A DNA stretch of 64,000 bases from Ruaniaceae bacterium KH17 (lineage in GTDB: Bacteria; Actinomycetota; Actinomycetes; Actinomycetales; Actinomycetaceae). Positions 1-9,947 of the stretch are shown here, piece after piece. The stretch is from NCBI GenBank assembly GCA_900199505.1, contig FZQV01000001.1:62001-126000 (forward strand), in the 5' to 3' direction. The translations under genes and the position numbers were made by a program. The notes beneath the pieces are model-generated. The model saw only the letters and a program-made list of their open reading frames with translations. It searched no databases and was not told the origin of the DNA. Numbering within the stretch: the stretch's first letter is position 1; each line of letters begins with the position of its first letter.

Positions 1-1
1 C

Positions 2-841
2 GTGAGCGGCTATGTGGGCTATTGGGCGCGCGCCAACGGCGAGCGCGTCGCGCAGGGCCAGCCGATCGTCGAAGTGCGTGTGCCGCTCGACGAGAACAAC
101 CCCAACCTGTGGACCCGCCACACGTTCGAGGCGCCCATTGGCGGCATCCTCACCCGTTCGGTGGCGCTCAACGCGGACGTGAACGATGGTGATGTGTTGT
201 TCACGATCTCTCCCACCACCATGTCCATCGAGGCGACGCTCTCCCCCGAGGAGCGCTACCGCCTCGAGGAGGACCCCACGAGTGCCCAGATCCGCATCAA
301 CGGCGGCCCCGAGCCCTTCGAGTGCACCACGATTCGCATGGGTGACCCGGTGACGTCCGACGACACCACGCCGCCGAATGACGATGAGTTCCCCGAGGAG
401 ACCGCCGGTGACACCACGTCGTTCACGATGAGTTGCGCGGCACCCACGGACATCCGGCTCGTGGTGGGTCTCACCGGCTCTATGGTGGTCTCCGCCAGCG
501 AGGCCAAGGACATCCTCGTTGTGCCCACCACTGCCGTCCAGACCGACGGCGTCACCTCGCAGGTCTTCCAACTCGACCCCGCCACGGGCGAGACCACCTC
601 GATCCAGGTCACGCTCGGCATCACCGATGGCTCCGTGATCGAGGTCGTGGACGGCCTGGCCGAAGGCGATGAGATCCTGATGTTCGCGCCTGGCAACCTC
701 GAGCCGCTTCCCAGCGAGGACTTCAACGGCGACGGAATCATTGACGATGGCGACATCATCTACGAGGACGAAGGCGTGGTCGAGGAAGGCGAGGTCATCA
801 TCGACGAGGGAGAGGTCGAGAACTTCGAGGACGAAGGATGA
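2..841 (+). CDS. MacA-like efflux adaptor, C-terminal part (cut by window edge)
   Basis: The reading frame is open at the left edge, so the first visible GTG is probably internal. The visible 279 residues hold a biotinyl/lipoyl-like hairpin segment (around VAQGQPIVEVR), a beta-barrel and a membrane-proximal region, as in HlyD/MacA adaptors that link a MacB-type ABC transporter to its substrate outside the membrane. The stop overlaps the ATPase start (ATGA), so the three genes form one operon. Odd feature: the last ~45 residues are almost all Asp, Glu and Gly and contain an EF-hand/dockerin-like loop (DFNGDGIIDDGD, bases 719-754). That suggests calcium binding by the tail; this is inference from motif spacing only. 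Confidence 0.85.
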   Translation: MSGYVGYWARANGERVAQGQPIVEVRVPLDENNPNLWTRHTFEAPIGGILTRSVALNADVNDGDVLFTISPTTMSIEATLSPEERYRLEEDPTSAQIRINGGPEPFECTTIRMGDPVTSDDTTPPNDDEFPEETAGDTTSFTMSCAAPTDIRLVVGLTGSMVVSASEAKDILVVPTTAVQTDGVTSQVFQLDPATGETTSIQVTLGITDGSVIEVVDGLAEGDEILMFAPGNLEPLPSEDFNGDGIIDDGDIIYEDEGVVEEGEVIIDEGEVENFEDEG

Positions 842-1554
842 TGATCTCGTTGCGGGACATTGCCCGCACGGTCACCCTCGCGGACGGTAGTCCGTTGCAC
901 ATCCTGAAGGGCGTCAACCTGGAGGTCGACGGGGGTGAGTACGTCTCGATCGTCGGCCGCTCCGGTACGGGCAAGACCACGCTCCTGAACATCCTCGGCA
1001 TGCTCGATAAGCCCACCTCGGGTGTTTACGAGTTCGAGGGCAAGAACGTGGTCAAGATGGGCGAGCGCCGCCGCACAAAACTGCGCGGCAACAACTTCGG
1101 CTTCGTGTTCCAGCAGTTCAACCTGCTGCCCAAGCGCACGGCGCACGATAACGTTGTCGCCCCGCTGATGTACGCCAAGGGCATGCAGTTCTGGCAGCGC
1201 AACACTCTGGCCCGCGAGGGGTTGGAGCGGCTCGGGCTGGGCGAGCGGCTCGACTCGATGCAGCAGCACCTCTCCGGTGGTGAGCAACAGCGCGTGGCGA
1301 TCGCCCGCGCGCTCGTCCGCCAACCCAACGTGATCCTGTGCGACGAGCCCACCGGCGCGCTGGACGTGGAGACCGGCGCACACATCATGGACACGCTGCG
1401 GCAGGTGGCACAGGAACAGAATGCGGCGCTAATCGTGATCACCCACGATCTCGCGATCGCGGCCCGCGCGGATACCACCTACACCCTGGCCGACGGCGTT
1501 CTCCACCGCGCAGTAGACATCCAACAGATGGTGGAAGAGATGGTGGAATCATGA
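838..1554 (+). CDS. MacB/LolD-type ABC transporter ATP-binding protein
   Basis: ABC ATPase of 238 residues that powers export or extrusion together with the adaptor before it and the FtsX-type permease after it. Walker A reads GRSGTGKTT near residue 40, the signature is LSGGEQQRVAIARAL, and Walker B with its catalytic Glu is VILCDEPTGALD; the H-loop is ITHD. The GEQQR signature and the short single-domain form are typical of the MacB/LolD/FtsE group. Starts at 838 and 841 are both ATG; the 4-base overlaps with both neighbours point to translational coupling. The substrate cannot be read from the sequence; antimicrobial peptides, macrolides or lipids are the usual ones. Confidence 0.93.
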   Translation: MMISLRDIARTVTLADGSPLHILKGVNLEVDGGEYVSIVGRSGTGKTTLLNILGMLDKPTSGVYEFEGKNVVKMGERRRTKLRGNNFGFVFQQFNLLPKRTAHDNVVAPLMYAKGMQFWQRNTLAREGLERLGLGERLDSMQQHLSGGEQQRVAIARALVRQPNVILCDEPTGALDVETGAHIMDTLRQVAQEQNAALIVITHDLAIAARADTTYTLADGVLHRAVDIQQMVEEMVES

Positions 1555-2768
1555 CGACCATCATTGGTGCATTGATCGAAGCTCGCGACGAGCTTCGGAT
1601 TCAGAAGTTGCGTGTGCTGCTCTCGCTCGTGGGCGTGGCCGCCGCCGTGATGGCGATGACCGCCGTTCTCGCGATCGGGCAAATGGTCGCTCAGGCGCAG
1701 CGGGAGATGATGGAGCAGTGGGCCGGGCGGGACACCACGCTCGAGGTGTGGGTGAGCCCCGAGAACCCCGAGGAGACCGATGTGATGGAGGCGATGACGG
1801 AGTACGTGGATCGCTTCCATATTGACTACTCCACCCGCACCATCAACACGTGGGGCGAGTTCACAACTCGCGCTGGGGCTGCATCTGGCGAGATCCGCGC
1901 CGTCGATCCGGGCTACAACGTGATCCGTCCCGTCACGATGACCGCGGGCGAGTGGTTTGGCCCCGGGGACACCCAACGGCTCGCGCCGGCCGCAATCGTC
2001 AACGAGACCATGATGCGGCGTGCCGGTGTCCCGGCAGACCTCTCCGAGCAGCCGAATCTTTCCCTCACCATGTCCGACGGGACGCAGCAATCCTTCGTCG
2101 TGACCGGCGTCACCAAGGATGAGAACCCCATCGAGTGGCAGGAGCCGCTGGTCTATGTCCTGGTTGATTCGTACTTCAACCTGCTCCCCGAGGAGGAGCA
2201 GCAGTGGACGCAGCCGGGGCTCACCATCTGGGTGGACCCCGCCGATGCCGACACGGCGCAGTCGGTGACGCGCAGCTACTTCCAGCAGGTTGCCGGAGAA
2301 AACGGGTGGGTCGATGTCTACTCGAACAACTTCGGCGGAGAGCTGGACGAGTTCAACCAGATGTTCCAGGCAGTGGTGCTCGGGGTTGGCACGGTGGTGC
2401 TTGCAATCGGGGCGATCTCACTGGTCAACATCTCAATGGTGACCGTGCAACAGCGAATCCGCGAGATCGGCATTCGGAGAGCCTTCGGTGCCACCTCCGG
2501 GCGCGTGTTCTTCTCGATCATGATGGAGTCCGTGGTTGCCACGTTCGCGGCAGGCGTGGTGGGAGTATTCCTCGCGGTGATCATCGTGACGCGGCTGCCC
2601 GTGCTGCAGTGGCTCGGGATGGACTACATCACGAATGTGCCGCCGTTCCCGCTGTCCGCGGCGATCACGGGCGTTGTCATCGCCACGGTGATTGGCGCCT
2701 TGGCGGGCCTGATCCCAGGACTCGTTGCCACACGCATCAAGCCGATCGAGGCCATGCGTGCCGCGTAG
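1551..2768 (+). CDS. MacB-like ABC transporter permease (FtsX domain)
   Basis: A 405-residue permease with one N-terminal membrane helix (VGVAAAVMAMTAVLAIGQM), a ~230-residue extracytoplasmic MacB-PCD domain and three C-terminal helices of the FtsX fold. The motif IREIGIRRAFGAT after the second helix is diagnostic of MacB-type mechanotransmission permeases. The start is the ATG overlapping the ATPase stop. Upstream in-frame codons lie inside the ATPase gene and are not used. It closes the export operon; a palindromic repeat follows and probably ends transcription. Confidence 0.93.
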   Translation: MTTIIGALIEARDELRIQKLRVLLSLVGVAAAVMAMTAVLAIGQMVAQAQREMMEQWAGRDTTLEVWVSPENPEETDVMEAMTEYVDRFHIDYSTRTINTWGEFTTRAGAASGEIRAVDPGYNVIRPVTMTAGEWFGPGDTQRLAPAAIVNETMMRRAGVPADLSEQPNLSLTMSDGTQQSFVVTGVTKDENPIEWQEPLVYVLVDSYFNLLPEEEQQWTQPGLTIWVDPADADTAQSVTRSYFQQVAGENGWVDVYSNNFGGELDEFNQMFQAVVLGVGTVVLAIGAISLVNISMVTVQQRIREIGIRRAFGATSGRVFFSIMMESVVATFAAGVVGVFLAVIIVTRLPVLQWLGMDYITNVPPFPLSAAITGVVIATVIGALAGLIPGLVATRIKPIEAMRAA

Positions 2769-2826
2769 CCAACTCTCATCCTGAGTGGAGCACATCTCCC
2801 GTCATCCTGAGTGGAGCACGCCTCCC

Positions 2827-2940
2827 GTCCTGCGCGTAACGAGCGTAGCGAGTGGAGTCGCAGGATCCAGGAACGCACGCCGGGCCGTCGTACGGCCCGG
2901 ATTCTGCGATTCCGGGCTTCGCCCTGCACGCAGAATGACG
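2827..2940. repeat. Dispersed intergenic palindromic repeat, copy A
   Basis: About 114 bp between the convergent ends of the permease and xthA. The arms carry GTCGCAGGATCCAGG and ATTCTGCGATTCC, and the element ends GCAGAATGACG. A perfect 9-bp inner hairpin (2880-2888 with 2892-2900) lies in the middle. Two truncated head copies (TCATCCTGAGTGGAGCAC) precede it at about 2776 and 2803. Related copies lie at 32982-33093 and 47121-47232. Confidence 0.8.
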
Positions 2941-2944
2941 AGTA

Positions 2945-3733
2945 TCAGTCGAGTGCGTACTCGACCGTGAGGGGGGCGTGGTCGCTCCAGCGGGTGTCGT
3001 AGCTCGGCGCGCGGTCCACGATGGCGGTCTGCGCGAGATCGGCGAGCGCCGGCGTCGCCATCTGGTAATCGATCCGCCAGCCCACGTTGTTGTCGAAGGC
3101 CTTGCCGCGCTGCGACCACCACGTGTACGGCCCCTGAACGTCGCCCACGAGATCGCGGTGCACGTCCCGCCAGGGGTTGCCGAACCAGCGCTCAAGGTAC
3201 GCCATCTCGCGATCGATGACACCCGAGGTCTTGTTGTGGTTCGGCTTGAAGTTCGTGATGTCGAGCGGACCGCGCACGATGTTGAAGTCTCCGGCAACGA
3301 GCACTTTCGCATCGGGATCCGCGGCCAGCTCCCCTAGCCGTCGCTCGACGGCGTCGAGGTGCGCGTACTTCATGTCCATCTTCTCGGTGCCAGCAACACC
3401 CGAGTGAATGTAGGTGGAGACCACCGTGACGCCGTCGGGCAACGAGACCTCGAGCCAGCGACCGGTGTCCACGGGGGCATCCGTGCCCACGCCACAGCCG
3501 AGCATGACGGCGTCCATCCCCTCCCTCACGGCCACGGCCACACCCGCCCGGCCCTTGATGGTGCAGGCTTCGGTGATGACCGAGTAACCGGGAAGGAGTG
3601 GGTCCACGAGCTCGGGATCGGCACGTACTTCCTGCAGCAGGATCACGTCCGGATCGCGTTCGGCAATCCACTGACCCATGCCTTTGCGCGCGGCGGCGCG
3701 GATACCGTTGACGTTGACGGTGGTGATCCTCAT
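2945..3733 (-). CDS. xthA: Exodeoxyribonuclease III
   Basis: A 262-residue AP endonuclease/3'-5' exonuclease of the exonuclease III fold for base-excision repair. Visible catalytic motifs are the N-terminal VNVNGIRAA, the metal-binding Glu in LLQEVRAD, the GDFNIV motif and the terminal SDHAPL (catalytic Asp-His). Length matches the family (about 260). The ATG overlaps the stop of folD by four bases, making it last in a glyA-folD-xthA operon. Confidence 0.95.
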   Translation of the reverse strand: MRITTVNVNGIRAAARKGMGQWIAERDPDVILLQEVRADPELVDPLLPGYSVITEACTIKGRAGVAVAVREGMDAVMLGCGVGTDAPVDTGRWLEVSLPDGVTVVSTYIHSGVAGTEKMDMKYAHLDAVERRLGELAADPDAKVLVAGDFNIVRGPLDITNFKPNHNKTSGVIDREMAYLERWFGNPWRDVHRDLVGDVQGPYTWWSQRGKAFDNNVGWRIDYQMATPALADLAQTAIVDRAPSYDTRWSDHAPLTVEYALD

Positions 3734-4587
3734 GCCGCGCTCCGCTCGGCCGCCTCGACGGCGTTCTTGAACAGCATCGCGATCGTGGTGGGGCCAACTC
3801 CGCCAACGCGCGGGGTGATGGCGCCGGCCACCTGCTCGCAGCTCTCGTCCACGTCCGGCAGGAGGCGCTTGCCCTCGTACCGCACGCCGCCGCCCACAAC
3901 GGTGACACCCGGCGTGAGATGCTCGGGCTGCAGGATTCCTGGCACGCCCACGGCGGCGATGACCACATCGGCGCGGCGAGTGTAATCGGCCCAGTTCGGG
4001 ACGCCGGTGTGGACCACGGTGACGGCGGCGTTCGCCGTCGGGCGCTTCTGCGAGAGTAGCAGCGCGAGCGGACGGCCGAGCGTGGTGCCGCGCCCGAGGA
4101 TCACGACCTCGCGGCCCGCGATCGGGATCTCGTAGTACGCCAGGAGCGCCTCGATGCCGGCCGGGGTGCAGGGCACGGGGCCGGGCATGCCGAGCGCGAG
4201 CCGGCCCATGTTCACCGGATGCAGGCCGTCCACGTCCTTGTTCGGATCGAGGGTGAGCAGCGCGGCGTCGAAGTCGATCTGCGGGGGCGTGGGGTGCTGG
4301 ATCAGGACCGAATCGACGTCGGACGCGCCATTCATCTCGCGGATCGCGGCGAGCAGGTCTGCCTGCGTGGCATCCTGCGGCAGGTGGATGTGCGGCGAGG
4401 TGAGGCCGAGTTCGGCCGCCTTCTCCTGCTTCATCCGGATGTATCCGGCCGACGCCGAGTCGTCACCTACCAGGATCGTGCCCAGGCCCGGCTGGTGCCC
4501 GGCCGCGGTGAGGGCGGCGATCCGCGGAGCGAGGTCCGCGAGGACGGCCTCGGCGACCGGCTTTCCGGGAAGCAGGCGGGCGGTCAC
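3730..4587 (-). CDS. folD: Bifunctional methylenetetrahydrofolate dehydrogenase/cyclohydrolase
   Basis: A 285-residue cytosolic enzyme interconverting 5,10-methylene-, methenyl- and 10-formyl-THF with NADP. The catalytic Tyr/Lys motif is YIRMKQEKA near residue 50, the active-site loop is [10 protein letters not shown], the Rossmann segment is [13 protein letters not shown] and the C-terminal signature is [11 protein letters not shown]. The start is GTG inside a GTGA overlap with the glyA stop, so serine-derived one-carbon units made by GlyA pass to a co-translated enzyme. The window also holds two users or recyclers of 10-formyl-THF: PurU at 7.5 kb and PurN at 19.6 kb. Confidence 0.96.
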   Translation of the reverse strand: MTARLLPGKPVAEAVLADLAPRIAALTAAGHQPGLGTILVGDDSASAGYIRMKQEKAAELGLTSPHIHLPQDATQADLLAAIREMNGASDVDSVLIQHPTPPQIDFDAALLTLDPNKDVDGLHPVNMGRLALGMPGPVPCTPAGIEALLAYYEIPIAGREVVILGRGTTLGRPLALLLSQKRPTANAAVTVVHTGVPNWADYTRRADVVIAAVGVPGILQPEHLTPGVTVVGGGVRYEGKRLLPDVDESCEQVAGAITPRVGGVGPTTIAMLFKNAVEAAERSAA

Positions 4588-5861
4588 TGCTGGAGACCCT
4601 CGTAGAGTGGGAAGTCCTCGGTGAGCTTGGTGACGCGCGCACGGAGCGATTCGATGTCCGCCGCCGCGCCGTCACGCAGCGTGGTGGCGATGACCTCGGC
4701 AACCTCGGTGAACTCGGCCGCGCCGAAGCCGCGCGTGGCGAGCGCCGGGGTGCCGATTCGGAGGCCGGAGGTGACCATCGGCGGGCGCGGGTCAAACGGA
4801 ACCGCGTTGCGGTTCACGGTAATGCCCACCTCGTGTAGGAGGTCCTCGGCCTGCTGGCCATCGAGAGGCGAGTTGCGGAGGTCAACGAGGACCAGGTGGA
4901 CGTCCGTGCCCCCGGTGACGACGGAGACGCCAGCCTGCGTGACGTCGTCGGCGAGGAGACGCTCGGCGATGATCCGGGCGCCGTCGAGGACACGCTGCTG
5001 GCGCTCGGCGAACTCTTCGGAGGCCGCGAACTTGAGGGCCACGGCCTTCGCAGCGATCACGTGCATGAGCGGGCCGCCCTGCTGGCCGGGGAACACGGCC
5101 GAGTTGAGCTTGCGGCCGAAGGTCTCGGCGTCGCGCGAGAGGATCATGCCGGAGCGGGGGCCGCCGAGGGTCTTGTGGATTGTGGTCGAGACGACGTCCG
5201 AGTGGGGTACCGGGTTCGGGTGGAGACCGCCGGCCACGAGGCCCGCGAAGTGTGCCATGTCCGTCCAGAGGTAGGCGCCCACCTCGTCCGCGATCTCGCG
5301 GAAGGCGGCGAAGTCGAGGTGCCGGGGGTATGCGGACCAGCCGGCGATGATCACCTTGGGGCGAGCTGCGAGTGCCTGCTCACGCACCTGATCCATCTCG
5401 ATGCGGTGAGTCTGCTCGTCCACGCCGTACGCGTGCACGTCGTAGAGCTTGCCGGAGAAGTTGATCTTCATGCCGTGCGTGAGGTGCCCGCCGTGCGGGA
5501 GGGCGAGGCCCATGATCGAGTCGCCGGGCGTGGCGAGGGCGTGGAGTACGGCGGCGTTGGCCGTAGCGCCCGAGTGCGGCTGAACGTTTGCGTAATCGGC
5601 GCCGAACAGTTCCTTGGCGCGGGTAATCGCGAGCTCCTCGGCGATGTCCACCTGCTCGCAGCCACCGTAGTAACGCTTCCCGGGGTAGCCCTCGGCGTAC
5701 TTGTTGGTGAGCACCGAACCTTGCGCCTGCAGGACGGCGCGCGGGACGAAGTTCTCCGAGGCGATCATTTCGAGCGTGCTCTGCTGGCGGTGAAGCTCAC
5801 CTTCCAGAACAGCGGCGATTTCGGGATCGACGTCGGCGAGCGGCAGATCGAGAGAGTTCAC
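4584..5861 (-). CDS. glyA: Serine hydroxymethyltransferase
   Basis: A 425-residue PLP enzyme converting serine plus THF to glycine plus 5,10-methylene-THF. The PLP-lysine motif is [33 protein letters not shown] and the C-terminal [13 protein letters not shown] are family signatures. The frame stays open upstream, but GTG at 5861 is chosen: it has GGAGGA three bases away and starts the conserved N-terminus ([14 protein letters not shown]). It is first gene of the glyA-folD-xthA operon. Confidence 0.96.
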   Translation of the reverse strand: MNSLDLPLADVDPEIAAVLEGELHRQQSTLEMIASENFVPRAVLQAQGSVLTNKYAEGYPGKRYYGGCEQVDIAEELAITRAKELFGADYANVQPHSGATANAAVLHALATPGDSIMGLALPHGGHLTHGMKINFSGKLYDVHAYGVDEQTHRIEMDQVREQALAARPKVIIAGWSAYPRHLDFAAFREIADEVGAYLWTDMAHFAGLVAGGLHPNPVPHSDVVSTTIHKTLGGPRSGMILSRDAETFGRKLNSAVFPGQQGGPLMHVIAAKAVALKFAASEEFAERQQRVLDGARIIAERLLADDVTQAGVSVVTGGTDVHLVLVDLRNSPLDGQQAEDLLHEVGITVNRNAVPFDPRPPMVTSGLRIGTPALATRGFGAAEFTEVAEVIATTLRDGAAADIESLRARVTKLTEDFPLYEGLQQ

Positions 5862-5951
5862 ATTTCCTCCAGTCGTAACGGCAGTGCCGATGCTACCGGA
5901 ACTGTGTGACACGAGGATCACAGGCCCACGCAGCGGGAGGCTCAGGATGCA

Positions 5952-6020
5952 ACGGCTGGCGTGCTTCCTGCACCCCGCGTGTAGCGCACGGCTTGAGGCT
6001 GGGTACGGCGGCGCGACTGC
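5952..6020 (-). repeat. ~69-bp dispersed repeat, inverted copy 1
   Basis: The reverse complement aligns over about 69 positions with 7394-7460, with roughly 80% identity by eye. Shared blocks are GCAGTCGCGCC, AAGCCGTGCGC, GCGGGGTGCAGG and CGCCAGCCGT. The two copies face each other around a block with two orphan genes. Shorter relatives of the core (CACGGCTTnAGGC) occur near 7078 and 7349. Confidence 0.7.
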
Positions 6021-6021
6021 T

Positions 6022-6041
6022 CTGGTCCGGATGCGGACCAG
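6022..6041 (-). terminator. Small hairpin after the orphan lipoprotein gene
   Basis: Perfect 8-bp stem CTGGTCCG / CGGACCAG with a four-base loop, 18 bases past the stop of the minus-strand lipoprotein gene. No T-run follows, so a terminator role is only plausible. Confidence 0.3.
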
Positions 6042-6058
6042 TCCAACCTCGTCGTGAG

Positions 6059-6535
6059 CTACGGAAGCTCGAGGATGACATCCTGCAGTCCCACATCTCC
6101 CGCGATGAAGCCACTGAGGTCCTCTCCCGTGATCGTCACTGCGATCGGGCGCCCCGTGACCTCGTCCGGCAAAGTGAAGGTGTGCGTCCACGCGCCGAGG
6201 TCCTCAGTGCACGCCTCGTAGGATACGGGAAGCGTGAGGGTAACCGTGAGAGCAGCGGCGCCACCCGCCTCCAGCGCCGTCGGGATGTAGGGGCAACTGG
6301 AACTCCCCCAGGTCACGACCGCGAATGTCTCACCCTCGTCGATCCATCCGACAACGGGTTGCGGACCCCAGCCCGGCATCGGATCGGGAAGGTTCCAGTC
6401 TTGATACTGCTCGAACGCCGGTGCATCGGGAATCCCTGCCTCGGTGGAATTGGCGACCGACGTCACCTCTCCCCCGCCAGTACACGCCACAAGCAATGCC
6501 GCCGTCACGATCACCGAGAGTCCACTCCGCCGCAT
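6059..6535 (-). CDS. Orphan secreted lipoprotein
   Basis: A 158-residue protein with a lipoprotein signal: MRRSG, a hydrophobic stretch and the lipobox LLVAC, so it should be diacylated and anchored on the outer membrane face. The mature part has no motif I recognise; it reads as a small beta-rich domain with two further Cys (SSCPYIP and YEACTED) that could form a disulfide. AGGAGG sits five bases before the ATG at 6535, so this is preferred over GTG at 6538. It and the next gene lie between inverted repeat copies and have lower GC than their neighbours by eye, which suggests acquisition by transfer. Confidence 0.75.
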   Translation of the reverse strand: MRRSGLSVIVTAALLVACTGGGEVTSVANSTEAGIPDAPAFEQYQDWNLPDPMPGWGPQPVVGWIDEGETFAVVTWGSSSCPYIPTALEAGGAAALTVTLTLPVSYEACTEDLGAWTHTFTLPDEVTGRPIAVTITGEDLSGFIAGDVGLQDVILELP

Positions 6536-6598
6536 CACTGCCTCCTCATCTCCTCTGACAAGGATGTTTCCACTGAGCGCCTTTTTCCTGACCGCAAC

Positions 6599-7021
6599 TC
6601 AGCCTTCGGGGTAGTAAACGCTGAGGAGCATCTCGTCCTCAACACCGCGAAGCAACGCCTCATCGACGTCCCCGATAGGCACGGACTTCTGCCGCTCGGG
6701 CGTGTACTCCAGTTCCGGGCTCCAGGCACGCGCCAGTGCGATGCGTTCGATCCGCAGTTCCGGCAAACGTTGCAACCAGGCGATGAACTGATCCGCTCGA
6801 ATCTCTCCGGGTCTCACCTCTGCCGCCATACTCCCGATCGCCGAGTCACAGTCACAGATCCGGGAAGTTGCCGTGAATGTGGTAGCAGGGGTGCGGACGC
6901 GAGAAGAGTGAATCCGGTAGTCCGAGGCCTCGGGCCGAACGCCAAGCAACTCCTCCGCGAGATCACGGAACGCGTCAGTGAAGTCGCTCGACTTCACCGC
7001 CCACATCACCGTGATACACAT
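6599..7021 (-). CDS. Hypothetical protein (orphan)
   Basis: A 140-residue soluble acidic protein with no signal peptide or membrane helix. An N-terminal SSDFTDAFRDLAEELLG helix and a central CDCDSAIGS cysteine pair are the only distinctive features, and I do not recognise a family. Coding is supported by an uninterrupted frame with balanced composition and an AGGAG about 11 bases before the ATG. It lies upstream of and co-directional with the lipoprotein gene (63-bp gap), so they may be co-transcribed. Confidence 0.55.
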   Translation of the reverse strand: MCITVMWAVKSSDFTDAFRDLAEELLGVRPEASDYRIHSSRVRTPATTFTATSRICDCDSAIGSMAAEVRPGEIRADQFIAWLQRLPELRIERIALARAWSPELEYTPERQKSVPIGDVDEALLRGVEDEMLLSVYYPEG

Positions 7022-7154
7022 TCTCGGGTTCTCCTCTTCTTCCTTTGAACATCATGCCGTATTCCCCTCCACGTGTGGCCCACGGCTTCAGGCCGGGGAC
7101 GGCCGGGAATCCTTGGATGACTCATCCTTGGATGATGCGCAATGCTGGAAACGT

Positions 7155-7310
7155 TCGATCACGCGGCATTATCGGGAACCCCAACGTTCAGTCTGGAGGC
7201 GACAGCCGTGATCGGGAAGCTGAACGTACAAAAAGTGAACGTCCGGGTTCCCGCTGACCGGTGGACCCTCTAGATCGAACGTTCAGGTTCCCAATGAGGC
7301 GTCTGATCGC
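7155..7310. repeat. Nested inverted repeats of a 19-bp unit
   Basis: Four copies of GAACGTTCRGGTTCCCGAT or close variants: minus strand at 7171-7189 and 7211-7229, plus strand at 7237-7255 and 7277-7295. The inner pair forms a hairpin around an A-rich loop (CAAAAAG). The outer pair matches 16 of 19, and its similarity extends outwards to about 35 bases (TGATCG ends). Confidence 0.7.
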
Positions 7311-7393
7311 ACATTCCGATGCCAGATAATCCCTTCGCACCATCCCCAGCCTCAAGCCGTGGACCCGCGCCGCGCGCAGTAGCCACGCGAGCA

Positions 7394-7460
7394 GCAGTCG
7401 CGCCACCATCCCGGCTTGAAGCCGTGCGCCCGCGCGGGGTGCAGGTACCTCGCCAGCCGT
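7394..7460 (+). repeat. ~69-bp dispersed repeat, copy 2
   Basis: Plus-strand partner of the inverted copy at 5952-6020. The ends GCAGTCGCGCC and CGCCAGCCGT are identical in both copies; the middle differs by single bases and two 1-base gaps. Confidence 0.7.
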
Positions 7461-7529
7461 CACACCGCTACCTGCTCGCCTCGTCTAGGAAGGACGTTTC
7501 CGGAGCTAGCCCTTCCCCGACGGACGGCG

Positions 7530-8372
7530 CTATGCGAAGACGACCGTCTTGGTGCCGTTCAGGAGCACGCGGTGTTCGGCATGCCAGCGCACGGCCCGCG
7601 CCAGCACCCGCCGCTCCACGTCCTTGCCCTGCGCCTGCATCTCGAGGACGGAGTCGTCGTGCCGTACGCGCACCACATCCTGCTCGATGATCGGGCCCTC
7701 ATCGAGATCCGCTGTCACATAGTGTGCCGTGGCCCCAATCAGTTTCACGCCGCGCGTGTGCGCCTGCGCATAGGGCCGCGCGCCCTTGAACGAGGGCAGG
7801 AATGAGTGGTGAATGTTGATCACCTTGCCGGGCAGCAGTTCACACACGGCCGGCGAGAGAATCTGCATGTAGCGTGCGAGCACCACGAGCTCCACATCGT
7901 GCTCCTTCACGAGTTCCAAGAGCTGCTCCTCCGCATTCTCCTTGGTCGCCGCCGTCACCGGGATGTGGTGGAACGGCACGTTGTAGAACTCGGCGAGCGG
8001 CGCGAGATCAGGGTGATTTGCGACGACGCCCACGACGTCGATCGGGAGCGTCCCCTCCCGCGTCCGGAACAGCAACTCGGAGAGGCAGTGGGCCTCCTTC
8101 GAGGCCATGATGAGAGTGCGAACGGGCCGATCGGCGTCGTCCAATGTGTACTCAAGCTCCAACTCGGGAGCGAGTGCGTCCATCGAACCTCGCAGCGACT
8201 CGGCGTCAATCCCCGATGCCTGCACTCGCATGAGGAAGCGGCCCGAGTCATCGTCACCGAACTGGGTGGACTCGGTGATGTTTCCTCCCGCGCGCGCGAT
8301 CGCGCCAGTCACCGCGTGCACGATCCCCGGGCGATCGGGGCAGGAAAAGGTCAGGACACTTTCATTACTCAC
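7530..8372 (-). CDS. purU: Formyltetrahydrofolate deformylase
   Basis: A 280-residue enzyme hydrolysing 10-formyl-THF to formate plus THF, balancing the one-carbon pool. An N-terminal ACT domain (residues 1-85, CPDRPGIVHAVTGAI) senses ligand. The C-terminal formyltransferase fold has the active-site motif NIHHSFLPSFKGARPY, an IGATAHYVT segment and the catalytic Asp in DEGPII. Length matches the family. Divergent from mdh across a 98-bp promoter region. Confidence 0.95.
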   Translation of the reverse strand: MSNESVLTFSCPDRPGIVHAVTGAIARAGGNITESTQFGDDDSGRFLMRVQASGIDAESLRGSMDALAPELELEYTLDDADRPVRTLIMASKEAHCLSELLFRTREGTLPIDVVGVVANHPDLAPLAEFYNVPFHHIPVTAATKENAEEQLLELVKEHDVELVVLARYMQILSPAVCELLPGKVINIHHSFLPSFKGARPYAQAHTRGVKLIGATAHYVTADLDEGPIIEQDVVRVRHDDSVLEMQAQGKDVERRVLARAVRWHAEHRVLLNGTKTVVFA

Positions 8373-8434
8373 GTCCCAGAGAGTACGGCCTTTTTGGCCG
8401 ATAGTCCTGCCCAGACCATGCTTCGAACTCGTAG

Positions 8435-9460
<1,026 letters not shown>

Positions 9461-9475
9461 ATCACTCCCACTCAC

Positions 9476-9520
9476 GAGGCCGTTGAGTGAGGCCGTCAGG
9501 TCCTCGCTCAACGGCCTCTT
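9476..9520. terminator. Bidirectional terminator between mdh and the DUF3017 gene
   Basis: Arms 9476-9492 (GAGGCCGTTGAGTGAGG) and 9502-9518 (CCTCGCTCAACGGCCTC) pair over 17 positions with one mismatch around a nine-base loop, followed by TT. It sits 15 bases after the mdh stop and overlaps the stop of the convergent small gene. Confidence 0.85.
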
Positions 9521-9788
9521 ACGTGGGAAGTGTCGCCAGTCCCCATGGCGCGAGGAGCGCGAGGGCGAGCGCGAATCCAATCAGGATCACCACGTCGAAC
9601 GTGCGACCTCGCCCGTTCAGCGTGTGCTTGGGCGGGAGAAACACCCGCGCGATCGCGAGCAGTACGAGCCCGCCGGCAAGCGTGAGCACGGCGATCTGCA
9701 CGTCCGCGTACCACCCCAGCGCCACCACACCCGCCAGCAGGAGCAGGATGCCCAGCGCGAACGGGCGGCGCAGTGTCTTCACGCCCAT
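9519..9788 (-). CDS. DUF3017 small membrane protein
   Basis: About 89 residues with three predicted membrane helices (LGILLLLAGVVALGWY, IAVLTLAGGLVLLAIARVFL, VVILIGFALALALLAPWG). In actinobacteria DUF3017 genes commonly sit between folD and mdh, and here both genes are close by, which supports the assignment. The start is uncertain: ATG at 9788 (MGVKTLRRPF) gives the usual compact form, while ATG at 9851 would add 21 unconvincing residues; neither has a clear ribosome site. Function unknown. Confidence 0.65.
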   Translation of the reverse strand: MGVKTLRRPFALGILLLLAGVVALGWYADVQIAVLTLAGGLVLLAIARVFLPPKHTLNGRGRTFDVVILIGFALALALLAPWGLATLPT

Positions 9789-9947
9789 AATCGTGCCACA
9801 TGCGCACCACTCCCCAGCGAGACGCCGCGCAGTTGTGGAGTCCACAGCCATCTAAACCGCGCTTTAGAAGGCCGTACGCTCCAAATCCTTCTCGCGGAGG
9901 GCCTTGGGCGGCGCCTTGCTCTCCTCAGGGTGGCGTAGCCTCATGAG

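Larger units (their letters stand above)
7022..7529. other. 508-bp repeat-rich non-coding stretch
   Basis: No convincing gene on either strand. It holds the nested inverted-repeat cluster (7155-7310), the second copy of the ~69-bp repeat (7394-7460), and short relatives of its core near 7078 and 7349 (CACGGCTT-AGGC in both orientations). This looks like a landing site for mobile repeats beside the two orphan genes. Confidence 0.6.
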
